From: CBDDRG01 sp965232975
Lineage (GTDB): Bacteria > Pseudomonadota > Gammaproteobacteria > Pseudomonadales > Porticoccaceae
NCBI GenBank assembly: GCA_965232975.1
Contig: CBDDRG010000050.1
Coordinates: forward strand, 1 to 8,232
Direction of reading: 5' to 3'
Length of the DNA stretch: 8,232 nt
The notes under the pieces were generated by a model, which saw nothing but the letters and a program-made list of their open reading frames with translations, was not told the origin of the DNA and did not search any database. The translations under genes were made by a program, and so were the position numbers. Shown piece after piece: positions 1 to 6,936 of the stretch (the stretch's first letter is position 1; each line of letters starts with the position of its first letter).

Positions 1-1
1 G

Positions 2-88
2 AAGCAACGCATCCTCAAGGGAATCGCCGAAATGAACGAGCAGCCCGTCGTCTTTCAATGGCAACGCTTCGACTTGGAATTGACATGA
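2..88 (+). CDS. C-terminal tail of an unidentified protein (partial)
   Basis: The plus strand reads as 28 codons open from the left window edge to a TGA at 86-88. Most third positions are G or C, as in the true genes of the window, and the product ends FQWQRFDLELT. The gene starts outside the window and cannot be identified from this tail. It would be the only plus-strand gene here, convergent with the minus-strand ST1 gene, whose stop is about 28 bases away; no clear terminator hairpin lies between them. One minus-strand frame over the same bases is also open, so the strand call is a preference and not proof. Confidence 0.4.
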   Translation, partial: KQRILKGIAEMNEQPVVFQWQRFDLELT

Positions 89-116
89 TGTGTAAGCATA
101 TTTCTGGAACGGAGTA

Positions 117-911
117 CTAGGCAGTATCGTCTTTTTTGGGCCCAGTATATTTTTTACCAGGTTGACCTGAAGCGGGACAGCCAGCTTTCACTAATAATCG
201 GTCATACATCTGGTCACACTGCATCAATAGTCGAGTTTCACCTCGAATCGCAGCGAGAATCTGTGTTTTTTCCGGCGCTCTAGCGTCGTGCGGTAGCGCA
301 ATTGCCATTGCAGACGGCCTTCCCATGTCGTCAAGTATTGGCTCCGAGGCAATGATTCGCCGCGCCACTTCGGCGTCGTTCGCCGCAGTTTTTTCGTAGT
401 GACAAAATTGGGTATTAAATTTCTCGTTGATCTTTCGGGTTACGTCGCCAAGATTACTGACTACTTGATCAAATGTTGCGATAACTATCGATTCACAAAC
501 GGGCTCGATCCTTCGATGAAACCGCAGCCAGCTTCGCAGCGCCTGCTTAACGCCTACCACTGGGTGTCGGAGAACGAAGGAGGAAACGGCATCCTCAGCC
601 CGCCGGATGGTTACGAGAGTCGGAATTCCAAGCCGGATACCAGCGATAACCTGGGCCGGCGCATGCAGATGATGCGCAACCTTTAATTCTTCATTTGCCA
701 ACATAAACGCGTGATAAGCATAAGTGTTGGCGCTACGCGGATAGGCTTCGATCACTAGGTTGGCCTCCCGACTCACCCGGAGACAGCCTCTTTTGCCGGC
801 CCCGAATCGCGATGCTATCGCCAAATAGGGAAACGTATAGTCCGCAGCGACTGTTCTTATTTCATACCGAAGCTGCGTTCTAAATTTGCGTAATCCGATT
901 TCTATACTCAT
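117..911 (-). CDS. Sulfotransferase-like protein ST1 (264 aa)
   Basis: The protein resembles the P-loop sulfotransferase fold and probably transfers a sulfuryl group from PAPS, although its substrate is unknown. A 5'-phosphosulfate-loop-like motif, PRSANT, lies at residues 58-63 after a hydrophobic strand (LVIEAY). It is followed by HHLHAPAQVI at 80-89 and by TIRRAEDAVSSFVLRHP at about 101-117, where an Arg and Ser fit the 3'-phosphate site of PAPS. It is a clear paralogue of ST2 (5751-6527): both share LVIEA(Y/F)PRS, a TFDQV motif and the same order of segments. I chose the ATG at 911 because ST2 begins with a matching basic, LRYEIR-like segment. The frame stays open upstream to 1187, but that part overlaps the hydrolase gene and the upstream sulfotransferase remnant, and has no homologous look. 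No convincing ribosome binding site precedes the ATG. The gene is distinctly AT-richer than its neighbours, which suggests a separate origin. The sulfotransferase assignment is moderately sure; the activity is inferred. Confidence 0.72.
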   Translation of the reverse strand: MSIEIGLRKFRTQLRYEIRTVAADYTFPYLAIASRFGAGKRGCLRVSREANLVIEAYPRSANTYAYHAFMLANEELKVAHHLHAPAQVIAGIRLGIPTLVTIRRAEDAVSSFVLRHPVVGVKQALRSWLRFHRRIEPVCESIVIATFDQVVSNLGDVTRKINEKFNTQFCHYEKTAANDAEVARRIIASEPILDDMGRPSAMAIALPHDARAPEKTQILAAIRGETRLLMQCDQMYDRLLVKAGCPASGQPGKKYTGPKKDDTA

Positions 912-915
912 CAAT

Positions 916-1093
916 TCACAATCGTCGAGGTGATAAAAAATCGCATATTTCGCCGTCTTCCTGATCGTCGAAAAAGCGTACTTCAGCCGGCATGCATGTA
1001 GACGTCGGGCTGCGCCCGTAACAAGCCGTGGACGTAGGTCGCGCCCGACTTCTGGGCGCCGATGATCACGAAATGGGGCAGCAGATCCGTCAC
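916..1093 (-). pseudogene. N-terminal stump of a PAPS sulfotransferase
   Basis: From a GTG at 1093 the minus strand encodes 36 residues with LPHFVIIGAQKSGATY, the typical beginning of the bacterial/heparan-type sulfotransferases (usually QKSGTT, the 5'-phosphosulfate loop), then LLRAQPDVYM. A TGA at 983-985 ends this frame. Shifting by one base at that point continues as AEVRFFDDQ, which matches the KE.(H/R)FFD segment expected next in the family, and this frame runs to a stop at 916-918. The fragment therefore carries a frameshift and ends after about 45 family-like residues of a protein normally about 250-300 residues long. The GTG overlaps the stop of the hydrolase gene by four bases (GTGA), so the gene was once translationally coupled to it. 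ST1 begins five bases after the remnant's last stop. Confidence 0.7.
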
Positions 1094-2889
1094 CGGCCAC
1101 CCCGCTGCAGACTGACCGCGGCGACATCGATCGCCCCCGCGAGGCGGGCGTAGCGCCAGCCGCGAAAGCTGTAGCCGCCCAAGTCAAGGGCTCGGGCGTC
1201 GAGCGTGAGTTCCTGCCATTTTCCCGGTTGCAGCACCGGGCCCAGCACCGGGCCGCCGATGTGCGGGATTTTTCCTTGCTTGCGCGCGGCGGCCGTCATT
1301 CGGTACCCAGGTGATGCCGTCGGCGCCACAGGCGCGGTATCTCCTTCCGCGCGGCTGACCAGCACAATTTGTTGGGCCAGGCCCTTGGGGTCATCGACCT
1401 CGGCGACCACGAGTAGGCGCGCGGCGGCGCTACGCGCACGCAGTTTGACGCGAAGTGCGGGATACGGATCGAGTGATTTTTCGTGATCGAGGAGCAGATC
1501 GTGCTCGCCAATACTGTCCTCATCGAGGCTGGCGAGCGACAGGTAGTGGGTGCCGTCTTTTGCTGCTGTCCATTCCGCAGCGCGCCACTCGCCGAGTGGC
1601 TCCAAGGCGACGGCGCGGCCTTCCGGCGGTGACTGCGGTGGCCGATCCAGCAATATCAGGCCCGTGCCCGGCGGCAGCGTCAGCGTGCCGTCTCGCTGCT
1701 CGCCCTCCGGGCTGTACATGGGTTTGTCCAGTTTGAAGCTACCGCCCTTCCCGTCGTCCGGGGACACCACAACGAGCCCGCGAGCGAAACGCCGCGAGTA
1801 GATCCCGTGTCGCAGCCTGTAGTCGCTCGTGGCCGAACCTAGAGGCAGCTTCCAGTCGGCATAGGTGTTGAGCCCGCCTGAACGCCCGGTGTGGGCCAAA
1901 GCCTGGAAGGATGCGTGGTACTTGAAGCCGGTATTGGCTCGGCTCGCAAGCAGGTAGGCCGCGTACAGGTAGCGCTGCCACTGGTAGTCGCTTTCGTAGT
2001 CGGTGTACTGCCACGATCCGCGTCCATAGACGAACAGACGCTTGTCCCCTGGCAGTGCTTTCATCGCCTGAAGATAGGGGAGAATGTCGATGCTGAATGC
2101 ATGATCGGGCTGGCCCGGGTTCATGCCGAAGTATTCGACGATGGCGGCGTCGGCGTGGCGAAGCAGCTTGGCTTGGTCGTCGACGCCGCCAGGGCCGAAG
2201 TTCCACAGGCCGTTATAGAGGATGAGGCCGGCACCCAATGTGGTTCGAATCTGCCCGAATAGCGCGTCCATCCCCTCGCCATAGCGAGCGCAAAAACCGG
2301 CTTCAGTCTGGCAGCGCCGCGCCAACTGGCGGGGTCGCCACGTCGGCGTGCGAACGGCCAGATCCACCGCGACACCGTCGGTGCCCGCGCGCTCTACGGC
2401 CTTGGCGATGGCGTCGGCCATGCGTTGGCGGTATTGGGCTTGTGTGACGTCGCCGAACGCGGGCATGAGCTTGCCGTTCGACGCCCGCAGTTGCAGCTCC
2501 GACGCGTTCGAAAGCCAGCCCATGATCGGATCACGGTGCTTGCGTTTCTTGCGTTCACTGAGGCTGGCCCAGGAATACCGAAGTACGGGGACGCCCGGAG
2601 CCGCCGAATGCAGACGTTCAACCAGAGTGCGAAGGTCGTCGGGGGGCGGCTGGGGGTTGGCGCGCAAGACGACCACCGACGCGCGCTCGGCGAGCAAGGC
2701 GCGGGCCTGCACGTCGAGTTGGCGGTTGTCGCCCAAGCGAAGCCAGAACGGCACTTTTCCGCCAACCGGATCGGACGGTGCAGCGGTTGCTAATGTCGCC
2801 GAGGTCGCCGAGAAACTGGCGACGAAGGCGGCGAGCGCCAGTATTCCCTTAATGCATATCATCATCCTGCGCCATTCAGTGCGTGTCAT
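1090..2889 (-). CDS. Secreted glycoside hydrolase-like protein (GHL15-type, 599 aa)
   Basis: The likely product is an exported carbohydrate-active enzyme. After a charged start (MTRTEWRRMMICIK) comes a hydrophobic signal sequence, GILALAAFVASF, with a plausible cleavage site near ATLATA-AP (about residue 36). The body has the look of a TIM-barrel hydrolase: RYSWASL at 104-110, DGVAVDLAV at 171-179 (candidate acidic residues D171 and D176), GLILYNGLWNF at 221-231, AAIVEYFGMN at 248-257 (candidate catalytic E252), and NTGFKYHASFQ at 319-329. A beta-rich C-terminal part ends with ARALDLGGYSFRGWRYARL, suggesting a carbohydrate-binding-like module. I recognise the pattern as similar to the GHL15 set of hypothetical glycoside hydrolases, but from memory only. 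The ATG at 2889 is preferred because GAGGCAGG lies eight bases before it. An upstream ATG at 2928 would lie inside the epimerase remnant, and ATGATG at 2865 is a possible later start. Position among flippase, polymerase and sulfotransferase genes suggests that it trims or modifies the exported polysaccharide. Confidence 0.6.
   Translation of the reverse strand: MTRTEWRRMMICIKGILALAAFVASFSATSATLATAAPSDPVGGKVPFWLRLGDNRQLDVQARALLAERASVVVLRANPQPPPDDLRTLVERLHSAAPGVPVLRYSWASLSERKKRKHRDPIMGWLSNASELQLRASNGKLMPAFGDVTQAQYRQRMADAIAKAVERAGTDGVAVDLAVRTPTWRPRQLARRCQTEAGFCARYGEGMDALFGQIRTTLGAGLILYNGLWNFGPGGVDDQAKLLRHADAAIVEYFGMNPGQPDHAFSIDILPYLQAMKALPGDKRLFVYGRGSWQYTDYESDYQWQRYLYAAYLLASRANTGFKYHASFQALAHTGRSGGLNTYADWKLPLGSATSDYRLRHGIYSRRFARGLVVVSPDDGKGGSFKLDKPMYSPEGEQRDGTLTLPPGTGLILLDRPPQSPPEGRAVALEPLGEWRAAEWTAAKDGTHYLSLASLDEDSIGEHDLLLDHEKSLDPYPALRVKLRARSAAARLLVVAEVDDPKGLAQQIVLVSRAEGDTAPVAPTASPGYRMTAAARKQGKIPHIGGPVLGPVLQPGKWQELTLDARALDLGGYSFRGWRYARLAGAIDVAAVSLQRGGR
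1231..1254. repeat. Tandem 12-bp duplication inside the hydrolase gene
   Basis: CAGCACCGGGCC occurs twice in immediate succession (1231-1242 and 1243-1254). On the minus strand this encodes a repeated GPVL-GPVL near the C-terminus of the hydrolase. The reading frame is preserved. It looks like a small slippage duplication. Confidence 0.85.
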
Positions 2890-3110
2890 CGCAACAACCT
2901 GCCTCGCCAGTGCCCAGTTCCGGGCCATCCCTGGTGGTCGGCCAGCCGGTACCCTGCCCTGGGCCTGGCGGACAATTGCGCCTGTCCGGTTGGTGATGAC
3001 CGTGTGCCATTGTCGAGCACTTCCACTCGCCCCCTAGCCGACAGGCGCGGCGCCAGACTGGTACCCACAAAGCCCAAACCACCCGTTATAAGCACTTTGC
3101 TTGATGTCAT
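2890..3110 (-). pseudogene. N-terminal stump of an NAD-dependent epimerase/dehydratase
   Basis: The minus strand from the ATG at 3110 encodes MTSSKVLITGGLGFVGTSLA, the Rossmann nucleotide-binding start of the extended short-chain dehydrogenase family (GxxGxxG), followed by VEVLDNG at the end of the second strand, the usual site of cofactor selection. About 60 residues look family-like, up to GYRLAD. After that the frame loses sense, while a +1 frame reads TRDGPELGTGEAGC, which resembles the following 'GDIRD...L..AL.GCD' part of epimerases. That frame stops at 2876. The gene is therefore frameshifted and truncated at about one quarter of the usual ~310-330 residues. An intact version would act on nucleotide sugars (UDP-glucose epimerase or a related dehydratase); the stump cannot be active. 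It lies 38 bases after the polymerase stop, and its end supplies the ribosome binding region of the hydrolase gene. Confidence 0.7.
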
Positions 3111-3147
3111 TTCGTCACGCCAGAACTGATACCAACATGCGGCAACG

Positions 3148-4473
3148 CTAACAGATGGCGCGATTCGTCATAGATGCGCTCGGCGACATGACCGCCGCGC
3201 GGCACGTCGCGCCAAAGAACAGCGCCAGCGCTATGAGTTCAACCAAGCTAATGCGCCCGCCCCCCTCTACCAGCACGCGGAGGAGAGGCAGCACCGGCAA
3301 AGCAATGATCCATGGCGATATATCGGGACGGGTACCGCTGTGAGCGGTCTGCGCAAGGCGGGTCACACCCCAGACAATGGCTCCATACCAAAGAAACGAC
3401 AGTACCAAGCCCATAATTCCGGCCTCGAGCCAGGAAGCGAGAAGGACGTTGTGAACCTTCATTTCTTCCGAGCCAGAAATAATCCCCGTACCGATGCCGT
3501 TACCGAAAAAAACATCCTCATTGATTTTAGTCATTGCATTGTTATATTGGCCGATCCTGACATCACGGCCAATCGCTGCGAACCTTTCTTCCAGGATAGA
3601 CGCGGCGCCGCCGAATTGGCCCGAGAACACCGCGGTAGCCCCAACGACAAGCAGCGAGGCCCACACCATTACATGTCGCGCGCTAAGGGATCTGCGCTGC
3701 AGGCCTCGAATGATGGTCGTCCCCACAATTGTGAGAAGCAGTACTAGTATCATCGAGCGGCTGACGCTCACAACGATGAAAAACGCCGCCGCGATGATTC
3801 CTGCACTCGCGCACACGCGCTGCCATCCGCGAAGACGCTCCCGCCACCAGGCCATCAGCACGAAATAGATGCACAATGCCCCTAGTAGCATATTTCGCAA
3901 ACTGGTTTTCTTGCCTTCATCCGTGGACACGCAGACACCATCGAATGTGCAATTGAATAGTCTTGGATAAAACCAGTGATGAAGTTTTAAAACGTCCGCG
4001 CGAGCGATAGCGGTGGCGTATTCCACGAATACGTTATAGCCAAGCGCAAAGAACTTGAGTGTCATGTATCCTGCAAACGCCATCAATGCGACGATTGACG
4101 TTATCCCTGCAAAGGACTGCAGGTTTCCTCGTTCCGCCAGCTTGGCTGCAAGTCCAGAAATGATCATAAATAAAAAGAAATCGCCAGTGTCCTTGATTTG
4201 CGAAACTACTCCAGCCGCCGCGTCGTCGCTCCAGGTCACCGCGACCCATAGCCAGGACAGATACAGGGTATAAAGCACAGAAAACACCACGAATGCCCGG
4301 TTCGCGAAAAGCAGTCGGACAGTCGAACGCCAGTTGACAACAAATGCGACCGCTCCGGCAACGCTCGCTAGGTGTATTGGCTTCAGGGACAAAGCGTCAA
4401 TTTGAAAGAAGACGACCCACTGGAACGGGGCCGTCAACAGCACGAGAAAAAGCGCGGCTGCGGTCAGATTCAT
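3148..4473 (-). CDS. O-antigen polymerase/ligase-like membrane protein (Wzy/WaaL type, 441 aa)
   Basis: The protein is rich in hydrophobic segments (roughly ten to twelve membrane helices by eye), beginning with AAALFLVLLTAPFQWVVFF at residues 5-23. A large polar loop lies in the C-terminal half, as in the Wzy_C/O-antigen ligase family. Family-like points are VSVSRSMILVLL at 235-246 (the SRS/SRG turn); RIGQYNNAMTKINEDVFFGNGIGTGI at 306-331; and VHNVLLASWLEAGIMGL at 340-356, where His341 fits the conserved loop histidine. Such proteins join undecaprenyl-linked repeat units in the inner membrane or transfer the glycan to an acceptor. Polymerase and ligase cannot be told apart here; the neighbouring flippase makes polymerase more likely. 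The ATG lies one base after the flippase stop, so the two are almost certainly co-translated. The gene is AT-richer than the flippase, and many arginine and serine codons look less GC-biased. Confidence 0.82.
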   Translation of the reverse strand: MNLTAAALFLVLLTAPFQWVVFFQIDALSLKPIHLASVAGAVAFVVNWRSTVRLLFANRAFVVFSVLYTLYLSWLWVAVTWSDDAAAGVVSQIKDTGDFFLFMIISGLAAKLAERGNLQSFAGITSIVALMAFAGYMTLKFFALGYNVFVEYATAIARADVLKLHHWFYPRLFNCTFDGVCVSTDEGKKTSLRNMLLGALCIYFVLMAWWRERLRGWQRVCASAGIIAAAFFIVVSVSRSMILVLLLTIVGTTIIRGLQRRSLSARHVMVWASLLVVGATAVFSGQFGGAASILEERFAAIGRDVRIGQYNNAMTKINEDVFFGNGIGTGIISGSEEMKVHNVLLASWLEAGIMGLVLSFLWYGAIVWGVTRLAQTAHSGTRPDISPWIIALPVLPLLRVLVEGGGRISLVELIALALFFGATCRAAVMSPSASMTNRAIC

Positions 4474-4474
4474 C

Positions 4475-5758
4475 TCAGTCCTCGCTCCGCCGCTGCCAGA
4501 AATAGCGCCCCGTAAGCCACGCCGTGGCGAAGCTGAGAGCCGTTATAGTCGACGTCGTGACAATGGCTGCGCCGACGACGCCATAGAGGGGCACGACGAG
4601 CAGCAAGCCAACCAATGAGATTACGCTCGCAATGCTCACCAGGCGCAGGTTGGTCATTTCATGGGATGACATGGTAAGCGCCAGCCCCACGGGCCCGGTA
4701 ATCAGGTTGATAAATTGACCGGTTGCGAGAATCTGGAGCGGAAGGGCGGCTTCCGAGTAGGCCGGCCCGAACAGCCCCAGCACCCACTCGGGGCGCAGCA
4801 TGACCAGCAGGTACAAGGGCAAGCCGACGGCGGCCGCACCCGCGGCGGCGGCGGCCACCAACGTTCGGAATCGGCGCGGGTCACCCGCGTGATAAAGCTC
4901 CGCGAGAACGGGGCCGATGACCAGATTGACTACTCGCAGAACCAAGCTGGCGAGCACTGCAGTACGCGCCGCCGCGGCGTACGGTCCAGAGGCTTCCAGC
5001 CCCACGAACAAGCCGACCACGACGACGTCCCATCGCGTCATTCCATAGCGGGCCAGATTGCTGCCCGCCATCGGCAGCGAGATGTGCAGCCACTCCCGGG
5101 TCCTGGTTACGGGCAGTAGTTGCTTCGGAAAGCCGAGAGCGCTTCGCAACTGCAAGAACCCCGACAGCTCCACCAGCAGCAGTACGAGGACGAAGCCAAT
5201 CAGCACCTCGTTGGCATCGCGGAGGCCCAGCCCCAACACGACTGCCAACGTCAAGCCCGGTAATAGCACCTGCCGGGGCAAAATGGCTGCGCTGGTGCGG
5301 TGCAGGCCGCGCATGGCGCTTTCACGCCAGACGTCCCATGTCAGCGGCAGGAGCAACAGTGCTGCCCACAGCATGCCATTTCGCTGCCCCGGAAAGGCCC
5401 ATCCCATTGCCAGCAACAGGATGACGAGCACCGCGCCGGCTACGGAGATCAGGCGCAGGCTGGCGCGTATTAGTCCGCGCAACGCTGCCGTTTCGCCTCG
5501 AGCGCGATAGGCGGCGACCAGGCGCATCATGCTGGTGGAAAAGCCCAGCGACGCCACCAGCGCGAGGATGCCCGCCAGGGATTGCACATAGGCGAACAGG
5601 CCGTAATCTGCCACCGGCAGCTGGCGCGCCAGTACCACATTGAGTGCGTAGTTCAGCGCCAGGCCCAAGGGCAGAATGACACTCGCCGACAGGAGCGCCG
5701 GCAGCAAACGCCGCTTGAGGCGCAGTGGCGACAAGGCCACGGCAGCGGGCTTAGCCAC
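4475..5758 (-). CDS. Wzx-type polysaccharide flippase (about 427 aa)
   Basis: This is a multi-spanning protein of the MOP/PST flippase superfamily, which moves undecaprenyl-linked oligosaccharide across the inner membrane. The family-typical N-terminus is LNYALNVVLARQLPVADYGLFAYVQS (about residues 35-60 from the chosen start), followed by LAGILALVASLGFSTSMMRLV. Repeated hydrophobic segments continue to the end, with a polysaccharide-synthesis-C-like part (PLQILATGQFINLITGPVGLALTMSSHE). I place the start at the GTG at 5758, which overlaps the ST2 stop by eight bases. An ATG farther upstream at 5842 would add 28 proline-rich residues wholly inside ST2 and is unlikely. Another GTG six codons later is also possible. 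No clear ribosome binding site is visible, which fits translational coupling to ST2. GC content is high, e.g. 44 of 60 bases in 4741-4800. Confidence 0.82.
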   Translation of the reverse strand: MAKPAAVALSPLRLKRRLLPALLSASVILPLGLALNYALNVVLARQLPVADYGLFAYVQSLAGILALVASLGFSTSMMRLVAAYRARGETAALRGLIRASLRLISVAGAVLVILLLAMGWAFPGQRNGMLWAALLLLPLTWDVWRESAMRGLHRTSAAILPRQVLLPGLTLAVVLGLGLRDANEVLIGFVLVLLLVELSGFLQLRSALGFPKQLLPVTRTREWLHISLPMAGSNLARYGMTRWDVVVVGLFVGLEASGPYAAAARTAVLASLVLRVVNLVIGPVLAELYHAGDPRRFRTLVAAAAAGAAAVGLPLYLLVMLRPEWVLGLFGPAYSEAALPLQILATGQFINLITGPVGLALTMSSHEMTNLRLVSIASVISLVGLLLVVPLYGVVGAAIVTTSTITALSFATAWLTGRYFWQRRSED

Positions 5759-6527
5759 CGGTGGCGGTCCGCCCGGCGGGAGCACCGTCGACGGCCTTGG
5801 TGACGGCAGCCTTGGCCAACTCACCATAGATGGACTCGGCATGTGTCAGGGCACTCGCCAAGCGCACCGCTCGCAGCTCCTCCACGATTTGGCCTTTCTG
5901 CGCCCGCCGGATGGTCGAGGGCCGCGCGACGCCCGTTTCCACCACCGCCCCGCCGCCGAAACGCTGTGCGCTGCGCGCCTCGATGGCTTCGAAGCAGGCA
6001 GCGATATTGTCGGCGCCGTGTACAAAAGGGGCGAAGCCAGTGCCAAAGCGCGCGTTGATCCGGCGTACCACGGCGCCAAAGTCGCTTGTCACTTGGTCGA
6101 AGGTGGTCACGACGAAGGCATCGACGTGGGGCAACAAGGGCTCGTGAAAGCGCCGCCAGCTGGGTAGTGCCTGGCGTGGCGAAATCTGCGGCTCGCGCAG
6201 CACCAAGGAGTGCACCGCATCGGCTGGGGGGCGGACGATCAGCAGCGCCGGCCGCCGCCAACGTGCGGCGGCAATCAGTTGGGCGAGGGCGTGAAAATGG
6301 TACGCGAGATCGACGACACGGTCTTGGCTCCTGATCGGCGCGAACACGGCTAAGGCGTTGCCGCTGCGGGGAAATGCCTCTATGACCAACTCACTGTCGC
6401 GGCGAACCGGCTTGGCGCCGCAGGCGTCGGTGCGCTTGCGCTGCGCCAGCGGTAGGTTGAGTGCCGGCGACGCGGCGAGAATGCATCGTAGTTCGTAGCG
6501 AATTCGGCGCAGCGTGCGGGCGATCAT
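5751..6527 (-). CDS. Sulfotransferase-like protein ST2 (258 aa)
   Basis: ST2 is the GC-rich paralogue of ST1. From the ATG at 6527, residues 47-58 read ELVIEAFPRSGN, a P-loop-like 5'-phosphosulfate motif closer to the classic PRSGNT than that of ST1. It is followed by AYHFHALAQLI at 75-85 and LLIVRPPADAVHSLVL at 95-110, with Arg and Ser suited to the 3'-phosphate of PAPS. SWRRFHEPLLPHVDAFVVTTFDQVTSDFGAVVRRIN (123-158) aligns closely with ST1. The C-terminus ends in a soft Ala/Gly/Thr tail. The chosen ATG overlaps the stop of the upstream sulfotransferase remnant as ATGA; the frame begins eight codons earlier but that part lies within the remnant. The gene runs into the flippase with an eight-base overlap, so it belongs to that operon. 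Its role is probably sulfation of the exported glycan or its precursor, inferred from fold and context only; no substrate can be named. Confidence 0.72.
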   Translation of the reverse strand: MIARTLRRIRYELRCILAASPALNLPLAQRKRTDACGAKPVRRDSELVIEAFPRSGNALAVFAPIRSQDRVVDLAYHFHALAQLIAAARWRRPALLIVRPPADAVHSLVLREPQISPRQALPSWRRFHEPLLPHVDAFVVTTFDQVTSDFGAVVRRINARFGTGFAPFVHGADNIAACFEAIEARSAQRFGGGAVVETGVARPSTIRRAQKGQIVEELRAVRLASALTHAESIYGELAKAAVTKAVDGAPAGRTATGG

Positions 6528-6844
6528 GCTCGCCCCCTCGACAATGCGCACATCTGGTCGCCGAGCAGAGTTTGCAAGTGGTTCATCTCCGGTTGGTAGA
6601 AGGTGGTCAGTCGGTCCCGGATTGCCGCGTCGACATTGGGCTTTTCGTTTCTCAGCACGGGAGCCATCAGATAATGATCGCAGGCGGTGATGGCGGCTGC
6701 CCCTGCGTAGCGCAAGGGATCGTTCTTTTTTTCGAGCTTGCCGAAGGCGTCGTAGTCATACAAGAAGAGGTTGCGTTGCGTCAGCAGCCGCAATCTCGGC
6801 AACGAATAGAGACCACTGTTTGTCAGTGGTATCCCGGTAGTCAT
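6524..6844 (-). pseudogene. C-terminal fragment of a PAPS sulfotransferase
   Basis: About 105 codons, open from the repeat element at 6844 to a TGA at 6524-6526, look like the last third of a sulfotransferase. The fragment has SGLYSLPRLRLL then NLFLYDYDAF (the usual '..G.Y...L.R.L..F....L.L.YED'-type segment) and ends with RDRLTTFYQPEMNHLQTLLG, the standard 'L..FY.P...RL..LLG' closing helix. The PAPS-binding N-terminal part is absent, so it should be inactive. The sequence before the SGLY motif runs straight into the palindromic repeat, which marks the deletion or insertion point. Its stop overlaps the ST2 start (ATGA), so the former intact gene was coupled to ST2. An ATG at 6844 exists but may be accidental. 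Confidence 0.6.
6812..6830. repeat. Small perfect hairpin next to the repeat junction
   Basis: ACCACTG (6812-6818) and CAGTGGT (6824-6830) form a 7-bp perfect inverted repeat around a 5-base spacer. It lies in the coding sequence of the sulfotransferase fragment, close to where that gene is cut by the repeat element. No T-run follows on either strand, so it is not an obvious terminator. Confidence 0.5.
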
Positions 6845-6846
6845 CC

Positions 6847-6932
6847 TGTCATTGCGAGCGTAGCGCGGCAATCCAAGGGGGTGCCGTGTTCGCTGGTTGG
6901 TAATGGATCGTCGCGCTGCGCTCGCGATGCCG
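6847..6932. repeat. Dispersed palindromic repeat, unit 1
   Basis: The left arm at 6847-6875 (core TCATTGCGAG...GGCAATCC) is matched in inverse orientation by 6904-6932; 23 of 29 positions agree by hand alignment. The 28-base centre is not palindromic. The core is a well-known kind of interspersed bacterial palindrome often found in intergenic DNA, with no coding capacity of its own. It lies between two truncated genes, so the open frames through it are accidental fusions. Confidence 0.75.
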
Positions 6933-6936
6933 GCTC

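Noticed and set aside
399..686. Plus-strand 95-codon open frame
   Set aside because: It lies wholly antisense to ST1, which has clear family motifs; the translated product shows no recognisable pattern.
912..1187. N-terminal extension of ST1 to an ATG at 1187
   Set aside because: It overlaps the hydrolase 3' end and the sulfotransferase stump in another frame, and the added residues are Arg/Ala-rich without family resemblance. ST2 alignment supports the start at 911.
1739..2206. Minus-strand 155-codon frame in the hydrolase region
   Set aside because: Frame shadow of the hydrolase gene, Arg-rich and without motifs.
2348..3037. Plus-strand 229-codon open frame
   Set aside because: It is antisense to the hydrolase gene and epimerase stump; the long frame is a result of high GC content, and its product is low-complexity Ala/Arg/Ser.
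5676..6167. Plus-strand 163-codon open frame
   Set aside because: Antisense to ST2 and the flippase start, where both minus-strand frames show family motifs.
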